Assembly: GCA_937859825.1 (NCBI GenBank) | Contig: CALMAP010000101.1 | Coordinates: 2,146-14,312, forward strand | DNA: 12,167 nt | Direction of reading: 5' to 3' | Source of the DNA: an uncultured Terriglobus sp. | Lineage (GTDB): Bacteria > Acidobacteriota > Terriglobia > Terriglobales > Acidobacteriaceae | Shown here: one piece after another, positions 6,025 through 12,167 of the stretch | Layout of the letters: every line of letters begins with the position of its first letter | How positions within the stretch are numbered: the first letter of the stretch is position 1 | Position numbers and translations under genes: made by a program | Notes under the pieces: model-generated | What the model was told of the DNA's origin: nothing | Databases searched by the model: none | What the model saw: the letters and a program-made list of their open reading frames with translations, nothing else

Positions 6025-7517
6025 GCGTGCGCCTTCCTCTCCAGCAGAACGGTTGTAGGGTCCTCATAGAGCACGCGCCACTCCCGTGTCTGCTCCAGCA
6101 GCTTGATCAGCGGCGTGTCCCGCGAGAAGAGCACGTAGCGAATGCCGTGCTTCTGCAGCAGCGGCAAGGTGTTCTTCAGCAGGACGATGTCGAGATAGTC
6201 CTTGAGCGTGCCGTTGCGCTCGAAGATGTCCACGCGCGAGTCGATAAAGACCGGCAACTGCCGGGTGTGCCACTCAAGGTAGCCGCCCCATAGGAACTCA
6301 TTGAAAACCGGACCGTCGGGGTGAAAGTCCTTCAGGTAGAGCAGCGCCTTGTCAGGGAACTGTGCCTGCTGCGCGCGCATGGCCGCTGCGGAGGGGAAGC
6401 GCGCCATTGCCACGATCGCGAGCCCGCAGAGCACAGCGGCATGGAACCAGCCGTTGGAGTGCGTCTGCCTCGGCTTGTTGCTGGCGAATACCGTGGTCGC
6501 CTGCTTCGCAAGAATCGGGCAGATAAGCAGTCCGCCGAGAAAGAGAAAACGTGAGTAAAGGCAAGCACCGTAAACGCCGGCGGCCACGAACAGCAATTCA
6601 TGCAGCGCCCACTTCGCCTTGCGCGCAAGCTGCAGCAGGAAGAGCGCAATCAGGCAGAGCAGAAAGATCTTCGCGCGTGGCGTGTGAAAGTCGAGCGGGT
6701 GCCACTCGTCCACGCTGGCCACATTCAGCTTCTGCTTGAATGCGAGGTCGAAGGGGTACAACACCAGCCGCCATCCGTACGGATTGGCAAAGAGCGCAAC
6801 GATGCTGCATGCCGTTGCTTTCCAGAGGCTGCCCGTATCGCGCTTGCCCCAGTCGATCACGTCATCGAGCCCGTGCACGGGCCACACCGATTCACAGACC
6901 AGAAAGCCGAGCAGCAGGATCATGCCGATGAGCCATGAGCCGTGCAGGTTGATCCAAAAGGCAAACAGTACAGGAAAGGTGATGAGCGCAGCGCGATTAC
7001 CAAGCTCGTCCTTGCGCCAGCAATCGAGCAGGATCAGCTCGACCATGAGACAGAGCCAGCCAAAGATCAGGGTGCGCGGACCGAAGGAGATGGTGGCGAA
7101 CAGCGTCGCCAGTACCGATCCGATCAGCGTTGCGACCAGGCTGTTTGAGAGGCGATACGTCAGGTAGAAGTTCAGCAGCAGCACGCACTCCGTCGCGAGC
7201 AGCGCCACCATCAGCACACCCTGCGGACCAAAGGTACGCCAGCCGAAGTAGTACGGCACTTCGGAAAGCCACTCGTGGTTGATCCAGGGCGCACCCGCCG
7301 CGGTGAAGGAGTAGCCATCGTTGTGCAGCCACGCATGCCCCGCGAACTGTGCGCCCGCGTTGCGCAGGTGCCACCAGATGTCGGGATCGGCCATGTTCTT
7401 CGGCAGCCAGCAGAAGATCAAAAAGGCGAGAACGCCGGCAAAGAACACGGCCTTGTTCGCAAAAAAGCGGAGCGGCGCCGGCATGTTCTCCGCTTCAAAA
7501 TTGGGTGACGCTTGCAC
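6021..7517 (-). CDS. Large membrane protein, GT-C-like (DPDIWWH family)
   Basis: The 498-aa protein has a short polar N-terminus, about nine to ten membrane spans up to residue 375, and a soluble C-terminal domain (about 380-498). DPDIWWHLRNAG (44-55) lies in the first extracytoplasmic loop, where GT-C enzymes carry their acidic catalytic motif. NDGYSFT, then WINHEWLSEVPYY (78-90), FWINLHGSW (187-195), NPYG (245-248) and EWHP (271-274) follow. The C-terminal part has WGGYLEWHTRQLPVFIDSR (410-428). This order recurs in bacterial membrane proteins loosely annotated as glycosyltransferases. Use of a polyprenyl-phosphate sugar is inference. The GTG at 7517 is preferred over the ATG 11 codons later because GGAGGAG stands 7 bases upstream. 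It heads the operon with the 371-aa protein and the EAL/HDOD protein. Confidence 0.68.
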   Translation of the reverse strand: MQASPNFEAENMPAPLRFFANKAVFFAGVLAFLIFCWLPKNMADPDIWWHLRNAGAQFAGHAWLHNDGYSFTAAGAPWINHEWLSEVPYYFGWRTFGPQGVLMVALLATECVLLLNFYLTYRLSNSLVATLIGSVLATLFATISFGPRTLIFGWLCLMVELILLDCWRKDELGNRAALITFPVLFAFWINLHGSWLIGMILLLGFLVCESVWPVHGLDDVIDWGKRDTGSLWKATACSIVALFANPYGWRLVLYPFDLAFKQKLNVASVDEWHPLDFHTPRAKIFLLCLIALFLLQLARKAKWALHELLFVAAGVYGACLYSRFLFLGGLLICPILAKQATTVFASNKPRQTHSNGWFHAAVLCGLAIVAMARFPSAAAMRAQQAQFPDKALLYLKDFHPDGPVFNEFLWGGYLEWHTRQLPVFIDSRVDIFERNGTLKDYLDIVLLKNTLPLLQKHGIRYVLFSRDTPLIKLLEQTREWRVLYEDPTTVLLERKAHA

Positions 7518-7524
7518 CTGTACG

Positions 7525-7531
7525 CTCCTCC
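7525..7531 (-). promoter_or_regulatory. Shine-Dalgarno site fixing the GTG start of the 498-aa gene
   Basis: GGAGGAG on the minus strand lies 7 bases before the GTG at 7515-7517, close to ideal spacing. It favours this start over the internal ATG (12th codon). Confidence 0.75.
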
Positions 7532-7658
7532 GGGGAAATCTCTGTCCCTTATCGGCACAGTTTCCGGGAAGCGTAATACCAAAGTTGCGCGGTTTTGTTT
7601 TCTCTTGCGGCTCACGTCCGGGGGCGGTCTGCCGATACGGTCTGTGTATCCATCCAAA

Positions 7659-7663
7659 AGAGG
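7659..7663 (+). promoter_or_regulatory. Shine-Dalgarno site for the 29-aa ORF
   Basis: AGAGG lies 6 bases before the ATG at 7670. It is the main reason the small ORF is taken seriously. Confidence 0.45.
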
Positions 7664-7669
7664 TGTTCC

Positions 7670-7759
7670 ATGCACACAGTTCTGTTTACGACCCTGAGCC
7701 TTACCGTTACCTGTGTGGTTTGGCTGCTCACGCCCAGCTTCTCCGGGTTCGACCGCTAG
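7670..7759 (+). CDS. Candidate 29-aa single-span membrane peptide
   Basis: The ORF runs ATG to TAG and would encode 29 residues beginning MHTVLFTTLS and ending SGFDR. About 20 consecutive residues are hydrophobic (Val, Leu, Phe, Thr, Trp), followed by a short polar tail with Asp and Arg, so one membrane span with little else is expected. An AGAGG stands 6 bases upstream. It lies on the plus strand between two minus-strand genes, ending 7 bases from the kinase stop codon, and could affect either transcript in antisense. Small accessory subunits such as KdpF or CydX have this size, but no matching partner gene is in the window and no homology is recognised. It could also be a chance ORF. Confidence 0.4.
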   Translation: MHTVLFTTLSLTVTCVVWLLTPSFSGFDR

Positions 7760-7766
7760 CTGCTGC

Positions 7767-8447
7767 CTAACGCGGCGAGCGGTGCTGCGGCGCCGTCTTC
7801 GTCCACAGCAGAAATGCGCCCTTGATGGCATTGGCGTTGCTGCCCAGCGAGACGTTCTCCGGCAGCTTCTTCAGCAGCTTCGCATTGCCCCCACCCAGCA
7901 CCACATAGTCTGACTCGAGCGCCGCGCTCAGGTCGCGCACAGCCTGCCACACGTGCTTGCGCCAGGTCTTCTTGCCGTTGGCTTCCAGTGCCCTGACCCC
8001 GAGAAACTCCTCGTAAGTCTTTCCCTTCTTCCAGGGCAGGTGCGCAAGCTCCATCGGCTGCACGACACCACTGGCGATCATTGCGGACCCCAACCCGGTG
8101 CCCAGTCCCAGGAACAACATGCGGCCGCCATGGTCGCTGCCCAGCGCCTGCATAGCTGCGTCGTTCACCATGCGCATGGGCTTGTCACCGAATGCGGTCT
8201 GCCACTCGAACCTGGTCCAGCCCTTGCCAAGATTGTGCGGCTCATGTACCGGCCGGTCGTGTACCACCAGACCCGGGTAGCCGATCGACACATGATCGTA
8301 GCTTGTGTCCACCGAACTTGCCGCAATAACCTTCACCATTCTGGCTGGCGTCATCTTCGGGCCTGATGGTACCGCGATGACTTCAGGATGTTTCTGCGTG
8401 CAGAACTTGACGTGCGTTCCACCAAGATCGATCGCCAATATATTCAA
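7767..8447 (-). CDS. ppgK: ROK-family sugar kinase, polyphosphate-glucokinase-like
   Basis: The product phosphorylates a sugar, most likely glucose, with polyphosphate and/or ATP in the cytoplasm. NILAIDLGGTHVKF (2-15) is the phosphate-binding strand, GYPGLV (57-62) and NLGKGWTRFEW (72-82) follow, and NDAAMQ supplies the presumed catalytic base Asp96. LGLGTGLGSAM (113-123) is the second glycine loop, ELAHLPW (133-139) matches the E-L-G-H sugar-binding motif, and VVLGGG (182-187) is the adenosine-side loop. The cysteine-rich zinc motif of many ROK repressors and kinases is absent, as in polyphosphate glucokinases. A TTG at 8447 is chosen: it gives a product starting MNILAIDLGG, with a G-rich stretch 4 bases upstream. 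A GTG at 8474 is an alternative. At 226 residues it is somewhat shorter than usual. No helix-turn-helix domain is present. The donor cannot be told from sequence. Confidence 0.78.
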   Translation of the reverse strand: MNILAIDLGGTHVKFCTQKHPEVIAVPSGPKMTPARMVKVIAASSVDTSYDHVSIGYPGLVVHDRPVHEPHNLGKGWTRFEWQTAFGDKPMRMVNDAAMQALGSDHGGRMLFLGLGTGLGSAMIASGVVQPMELAHLPWKKGKTYEEFLGVRALEANGKKTWRKHVWQAVRDLSAALESDYVVLGGGNAKLLKKLPENVSLGSNANAIKGAFLLWTKTAPQHRSPR

Positions 8448-8481
8448 GCGGCCCCCACGGTCAGGAGAATACACCCATGCA

Positions 8482-8518
8482 GGCAAGCGTGAGGCGCGGC
8501 AATGCCGTGCCTCTTGCC
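8482..8518. terminator. Strong hairpin between the DUF1501 and kinase genes
   Basis: GAGGCGCGGC (8491-8500) pairs with GCCGTGCCTC (8504-8513) around a 3-base AAT loop. An outer GGCAA/TTGCC stem (8482-8486 with 8514-8518) is separated by a 4-base bulge. On the minus strand, the direction of both genes, one A-C mismatch interrupts the inner stem. No T-run follows, so it is either a weak or factor-assisted terminator, an RNA-stabilising 3' structure for DUF1501, or an element in the kinase leader. Confidence 0.5.
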
Positions 8519-8533
8519 AGCCGGCCAGTTGCC

Positions 8534-9862
8534 TCAGAGAAAGCCGACCGTCTGGTTTGGAAAGTTCGACAGTTCCGGAAAGATTGTAGCCAGCTTGCTG
8601 CCCGGTACGCCGAGCCACGACGACAGCGTAGCCGTGTACTGCGAGGTCGAGGTCGTTGGAATCCAGACGCCCAGCGTCGAGCAATCTTCGTCACCACCGG
8701 CGACCAGCGAGGGAAAGGTGCCGTAAACGTCGCCACCCTTCACGGCGCCGCCCACAATCAGATGATGGCCGCCCCAACCATGATCGGAACCGAAGCTTGT
8801 GTTCTGCAGCAGCGTGCGCGAAAAATCCGAGACGGTGAAGAGCGTAACGTTCCCGAACATGCCGAGTTCCTGCATCGCAGCGGTAAAGGCGCTGATGGCC
8901 TGGTCGAGCGCGTAGAGGCTTGCCTGTGACACCTGCAACTGGTTCACGTGCGTATCGTAGCCGCCGTCGGTGCAGACGAAGATCTGGCGGTTTGTGTCAT
9001 GCGCGGTGCGGCCCTTGATCATCTGCGCCACGGCGGCAAGCTGCTGGCCGATGGGCGTACTCGGGAACATCGTGCGCAACCCGGAGCCGCTCTGGTACAC
9101 ATCGTTGATCGTTTTAGCCGTCGCAAGAAAGCCCTGCTGCGTAGACGAGACGTAGCCCTGCACCGGGTCGGGCATGGTGCCTGTCTCTCCATTCACCATG
9201 TAGCTCTGCACATTGGCAATCGCGCTCAGCAGGTTGGCCGTGTTCAGGCCATCGCTGGCGGTGGCTTCGGTAGTATTGGCACCCTGACCCATCAGCGAGA
9301 AGCCTGACGTGGAGACGACCGCGGGCATTTTGCCGCTGCCATTGGTGGACGCAATTGCGTCCGCGACCCTGCCTGCCCAGCCGGTAGGGCTCGCGCCCTG
9401 CGAGATCGACGTGTTCCATTCCGCCTGCTGGCCCGAATGTGAAAACAGGTCATTCGGCAGCATCAACGACTGGGTGAAATCGTTCTTGGTGGTGGGCCGG
9501 GCAAGCGGTCCCGTATTCGCCAGCACCGCCGCATATCCCTGGTTATAGAGCGCGGCAGTCTGCGCCATGGCGGGATGCAGGCCGAAGGAGCGTCCTTTCG
9601 ATGTCTGTTTGAGGGACAGCAGCGCGTCCTTGCCGTAGGCCAGGTTTCCGCGCGATGCCGTGTACTTCGCATACGCGTCATCCCTGGGGACAATCAGGTT
9701 GTTGCTATCAAGGCCGCCCGCAAGAAACAGGCAGACAACCGCCTTGTAGCTGCTGGTGCTCTGCGCCATTGCGGCGGAGGTGAACAACTGACCGAGTGCT
9801 CCGCTTGCGCTCATCGATCCGGCAAACTGCATCGACCGTTTCAGAAATTGACGTCTGTCCAT
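8534..9862 (-). CDS. Tat-exported DUF1501 family protein
   Basis: The 442-aa product begins MDRRQFLKRS, a twin-arginine signal, followed by a hydrophobic stretch and an AMA-Q cleavage site near residue 33. The mature part has DUF1501 hallmarks: CLFLAGGLDSNNLIVPRDDAY (44-64), GLHPAM (94-99), NDLFSHSGQQAEWNT (137-151), GWAGRVADAI (161-170), CTDGGYDTH (297-305), DFSRT (346-350) and GSDHGWGGHHLIVGG (358-372). The family belongs to the alkaline-phosphatase/sulfatase-like superfamily, but its reaction is unknown. The ATG at 9862 has GAGGA 5 bases upstream and places the twin arginines correctly. It follows the DUF1800 gene by 49 bp on the same strand, the usual order for this pair, so the two are almost certainly co-transcribed. 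Location is periplasmic or cell surface. Confidence 0.9.
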   Translation of the reverse strand: MDRRQFLKRSMQFAGSMSASGALGQLFTSAAMAQSTSSYKAVVCLFLAGGLDSNNLIVPRDDAYAKYTASRGNLAYGKDALLSLKQTSKGRSFGLHPAMAQTAALYNQGYAAVLANTGPLARPTTKNDFTQSLMLPNDLFSHSGQQAEWNTSISQGASPTGWAGRVADAIASTNGSGKMPAVVSTSGFSLMGQGANTTEATASDGLNTANLLSAIANVQSYMVNGETGTMPDPVQGYVSSTQQGFLATAKTINDVYQSGSGLRTMFPSTPIGQQLAAVAQMIKGRTAHDTNRQIFVCTDGGYDTHVNQLQVSQASLYALDQAISAFTAAMQELGMFGNVTLFTVSDFSRTLLQNTSFGSDHGWGGHHLIVGGAVKGGDVYGTFPSLVAGGDEDCSTLGVWIPTTSTSQYTATLSSWLGVPGSKLATIFPELSNFPNQTVGFL

Positions 9863-9911
9863 GGTGTTCCTCGTATTGCTTGGGTGTCTTTCCATACCTT
9901 GTGTTCTGCCC

Positions 9912-12167
9912 TTAGTGCATGACCTGGTAGGCGGACGAGTTCAGCACAATCACCAGCATGTCTGTGAGCATCTGGTTCGCGGTCTTGCCGGGGTGGTCGG
10001 CGATATAGGTCGTAAGCGCCCCGCGCAGAGCTGCAGGCATTGTGCCGTGCAGCAGAAAGTGGTTGATCTGTTCCACCAGTGCCTGCGGGCTGGCCGCGTT
10101 CCACAGCGGTGACCCGCTGACGTCGCCAATGAGACCCGGTTGTGTTCCGTGTGCGATGTTGTTGACGAACGCGACCTTCTGCAGCGAAGAGGCATCGTTC
10201 AGCAACTGCACCTCAGGCGCGTACTGCCCGGTGGGCAGCTTGTTCTCCGGCGAGTAAGCCCCGAAGACCGTGGCTGAGATGAAGATGTCTTCCTTCAGAG
10301 CGTTGGTTACGTTCAGAATTTCATCGTCGGTAAAGGTCACGCCCGCCGCGCTGGCCGCGTTCGCGATGATGATCACCGGTTCCATGTAGTGGGTTTCTGT
10401 TTGCGTATAAGCGCCGTTCGGGTCGTCGCCGCGTCGCGCTTCCGGGTCAAGCAGAATCGCCTTCACGATGGCTGCAAGATCGCCGCGCACACCGGAGCCA
10501 TTGTCCTCAAAGACAGACACAATGCGGGTGATATACGCGGGCGAAGGATTGCTGGCAACGAGATGCTGGATAAGGCGCCGGCACAGGAAGGGAGCGATGT
10601 TGGGATGGTTGAAGAGCGTATCCACAACGTCGTTCATGTCTTTGACGCCGGTCTGACCTGCAGGCAGCGTCACGCCCGGAAGAATGTTCTTCGCCAAGGG
10701 GTTGTGCTTCGACTCGATCACCTGCATCGGTAGCAGCGGATTGCCGTCAAGCAGCTGGCCGTACATGCTGATGTCGCCCCACGTCCAGCCGCTCATGGCA
10801 CCGGCCGCTTCGAGCACGTTCTCTTCACTGTAGGTGGGTACGGGCTGGCCGCTCCCGTCGAGCACCTGGCTGCCGTCGCGGTTCAGCTTGTATGGCCCGA
10901 TGGTCATCAACTGCATGAACTCGCGGGCGAAGTTCGCGTTGGCGCGATAGCTGCCCGTCCACGGGTAATAGGCGAAGTTGTTCGCGTTCTGAAGAAACGC
11001 ACCCATCAGCGGGCTGGTCGCCACGTTGTAGAGCAGCGTGCGCACGTTGCCCAGCGCGTCCTGCTGCAGGCGCGCCTCCCAGTAAGGGCCGCACTCCGCG
11101 CGGGAGCATGCGTCTGCCATGCCATAGGTGTAGATCAGCTTCAGCGCCATGGTCACACGCTGGCGCAAGGCATAGCCGCTTTTCTGCGCGTTGTTCATGT
11201 ACGCGGCGTACACGCCACCGGTGCGGTCGTAGGTGTACGTCGGCGTGGTTATCTGCCAGTCGATCCACTTGGAGTAACCACGCGCCTGCACCTGCGCAAT
11301 CTGGTCAGGCGTGGTGCTCATGGTTGCCTGCTGCGTAAAGCGCACTGCGGCGTCGTAGCTGACGGGTGGCGCAACAAGCTGCAGGGAGATCGCATTGCTG
11401 TTCCCGGAACTGCCGGCAGCATGCACCACGATGGACATGGGCTGCAGCGACCACGCGGGCGGGGCCGCCTGAAACGTAATCTCAGTACGAGAAACATGGG
11501 TGAATGCGGTTGCCGCGCCATTGACGAACATGCTGTCGATGCTATCGAGTCCTGTTCCCGTCACGTGCACCGTTGTGGTAACTCCAGCGGTAATGGCAGC
11601 AGGTGACGCGGCCTGCAGTACCGGTGCCTGCGCGGCTTGGGTGGCATTGCCTGCGAGCGTGGACTGTACCGTGTCCGTGCCGGCCTGCACCGTAAGCGTG
11701 CCGCTCTTATTACCGCTGGTGCCTGGCTGGAACAGAACGCCGACCGTGCAGGAAGCGTGCGCGCCGAGTGTGCTGCCACAGCCATTCGTTCCCAACTGAA
11801 AGCCGTCGCTGACCTGCATGGTTCCCATGCCGACCGCCACGTCTCCAGTATTGGTGAAGACGAAGGGCATCGCTGTGGACACCTGGCCCGCCACCACATC
11901 CGGAAAGCTTGCAGAGACAGGCAATACCTGCACATGCGCCGTGCCAAGACCGGTGCCGGACAACGTCGCATTCAGGTTGCCCGAGTCCGTGCCAATGCTC
12001 AACAAACCGGTCTTGCTCCCTGTGGATTCGGGCGCAAAGACCACGGCGATTGCGCACTGCGAGTGACCGGCAAGGCTCCCTGTGCAATCCGTCTGCCCAT
12101 ATTGGAAGTTCTGCGGCGCAGCAGCGATCTGGACCTTGCTGGCGTGGTCGCCGGTGTTGCTCAACGT
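9912..12167 (-). CDS. DUF1800 family protein with Ig-like N-terminal repeats (5' end outside window)
   Basis: The frame is open from the window edge to a TAA at 9912-9914, giving 751 residues; the true start lies beyond 12167. Residues 1-73 and about 77-174 are two choice-of-anchor-D-like beta-sandwich repeats ('FtNTGd...C...L..h..C.v.v.F.P...G...g.L'). Each has a Cys-X9-Cys pair (Cys28/38, Cys130/140). Residues about 181-265 resemble an IPT/TIG domain (ITAGVTTTVHVTGTGL). From about 270 DUF1800 follows, with YALRQRVTMAL (332-342), NANFAREFMQLMTIGPYKLN (410-429), YSEENVLEAAGAMSGWTW (446-463), KHNPLAKNILPG (487-498) and FNHPNIAPFLCRRLIQHLV (519-537). The repeats imply a secreted or surface protein. 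DUF1800 has no known activity; its frequent DUF1501 neighbour follows 49 bp downstream. Confidence 0.9.
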   Translation of the reverse strand, partial: TLSNTGDHASKVQIAAAPQNFQYGQTDCTGSLAGHSQCAIAVVFAPESTGSKTGLLSIGTDSGNLNATLSGTGLGTAHVQVLPVSASFPDVVAGQVSTAMPFVFTNTGDVAVGMGTMQVSDGFQLGTNGCGSTLGAHASCTVGVLFQPGTSGNKSGTLTVQAGTDTVQSTLAGNATQAAQAPVLQAASPAAITAGVTTTVHVTGTGLDSIDSMFVNGAATAFTHVSRTEITFQAAPPAWSLQPMSIVVHAAGSSGNSNAISLQLVAPPVSYDAAVRFTQQATMSTTPDQIAQVQARGYSKWIDWQITTPTYTYDRTGGVYAAYMNNAQKSGYALRQRVTMALKLIYTYGMADACSRAECGPYWEARLQQDALGNVRTLLYNVATSPLMGAFLQNANNFAYYPWTGSYRANANFAREFMQLMTIGPYKLNRDGSQVLDGSGQPVPTYSEENVLEAAGAMSGWTWGDISMYGQLLDGNPLLPMQVIESKHNPLAKNILPGVTLPAGQTGVKDMNDVVDTLFNHPNIAPFLCRRLIQHLVASNPSPAYITRIVSVFEDNGSGVRGDLAAIVKAILLDPEARRGDDPNGAYTQTETHYMEPVIIIANAASAAGVTFTDDEILNVTNALKEDIFISATVFGAYSPENKLPTGQYAPEVQLLNDASSLQKVAFVNNIAHGTQPGLIGDVSGSPLWNAASPQALVEQINHFLLHGTMPAALRGALTTYIADHPGKTANQMLTDMLVIVLNSSAYQVMH

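Noticed and set aside
7540..7600. Minus-strand sigma-70-like promoter (TTACGC, 17-base spacer, GATAAG) for the 498-aa gene
   Set aside because: The spacing is right but the -35 matches poorly, so it is not annotated as a feature.
11500..11799. 99-codon plus-strand ORF antisense to DUF1800 repeats
   Set aside because: Its Val/Pro/Ser/Thr-rich translation mirrors the repetitive Ig-like coding on the other strand; no start signal.

Overview
The window is a GC-rich stretch of a bacterial chromosome. Ten protein genes can be supported, two of them cut by the window edges, plus one candidate 29-residue membrane peptide. No rRNA, tRNA, CRISPR array, transposase or phage gene was seen. An acidobacterial host (Terriglobus/Granulicella/Edaphobacter-like) is the best guess. 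This rests on the choice-of-anchor-type repeats fused to a DUF1800 protein next to DUF1501, the GT-C-like membrane proteins, the dispersed 'GTCATyCC...ATCTGCT' repeats and the base composition. It is an inference, not proof.

Layout. 1-229 (+) is the 3' end of a probable GH51-type arabinofuranosidase. 230-483 is a convergent gap holding a solo copy of a dispersed repeat. 484-1257 (-) is a type II thioesterase. A 96-bp divergent promoter region carries an 8-bp inverted repeat. 1354-2565 (+) is a membrane GT2 glycosyltransferase, overlapped by a GT25-family glycosyltransferase at 2558-3310 (+). 3311-3568 is a second convergent gap with a large repeat-built inverted structure and a near-perfect terminator palindrome.

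The minus strand then carries an apparent operon, read from 7517 down to 3569: a 498-aa GT-C-like membrane protein, a second 371-aa polytopic membrane protein coupled to it by an ATGA overlap, and an EAL-like/HDOD signalling protein 35 bp further on. At 7670-7759 (+) lies a small single-span membrane ORF with a good ribosome binding site.

The rest of the minus strand, read from the right edge, is a DUF1800 protein with Ig-like N-terminal repeats (5' end outside the window), a Tat-exported DUF1501 protein, a strong hairpin, and a ROK/polyphosphate-glucokinase-like sugar kinase.

Together the genes suggest envelope or exopolysaccharide work: sugar activation, two nucleotide-sugar-type transferases, two lipid-carrier-type (GT-C) membrane proteins, a c-di-GMP-style regulator, and an exported DUF1800/DUF1501 pair of unknown function. 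The most system-like unit is the GT-C pair with the EAL/HDOD protein. The DUF1800-DUF1501 pair is a known but functionally unexplained association.
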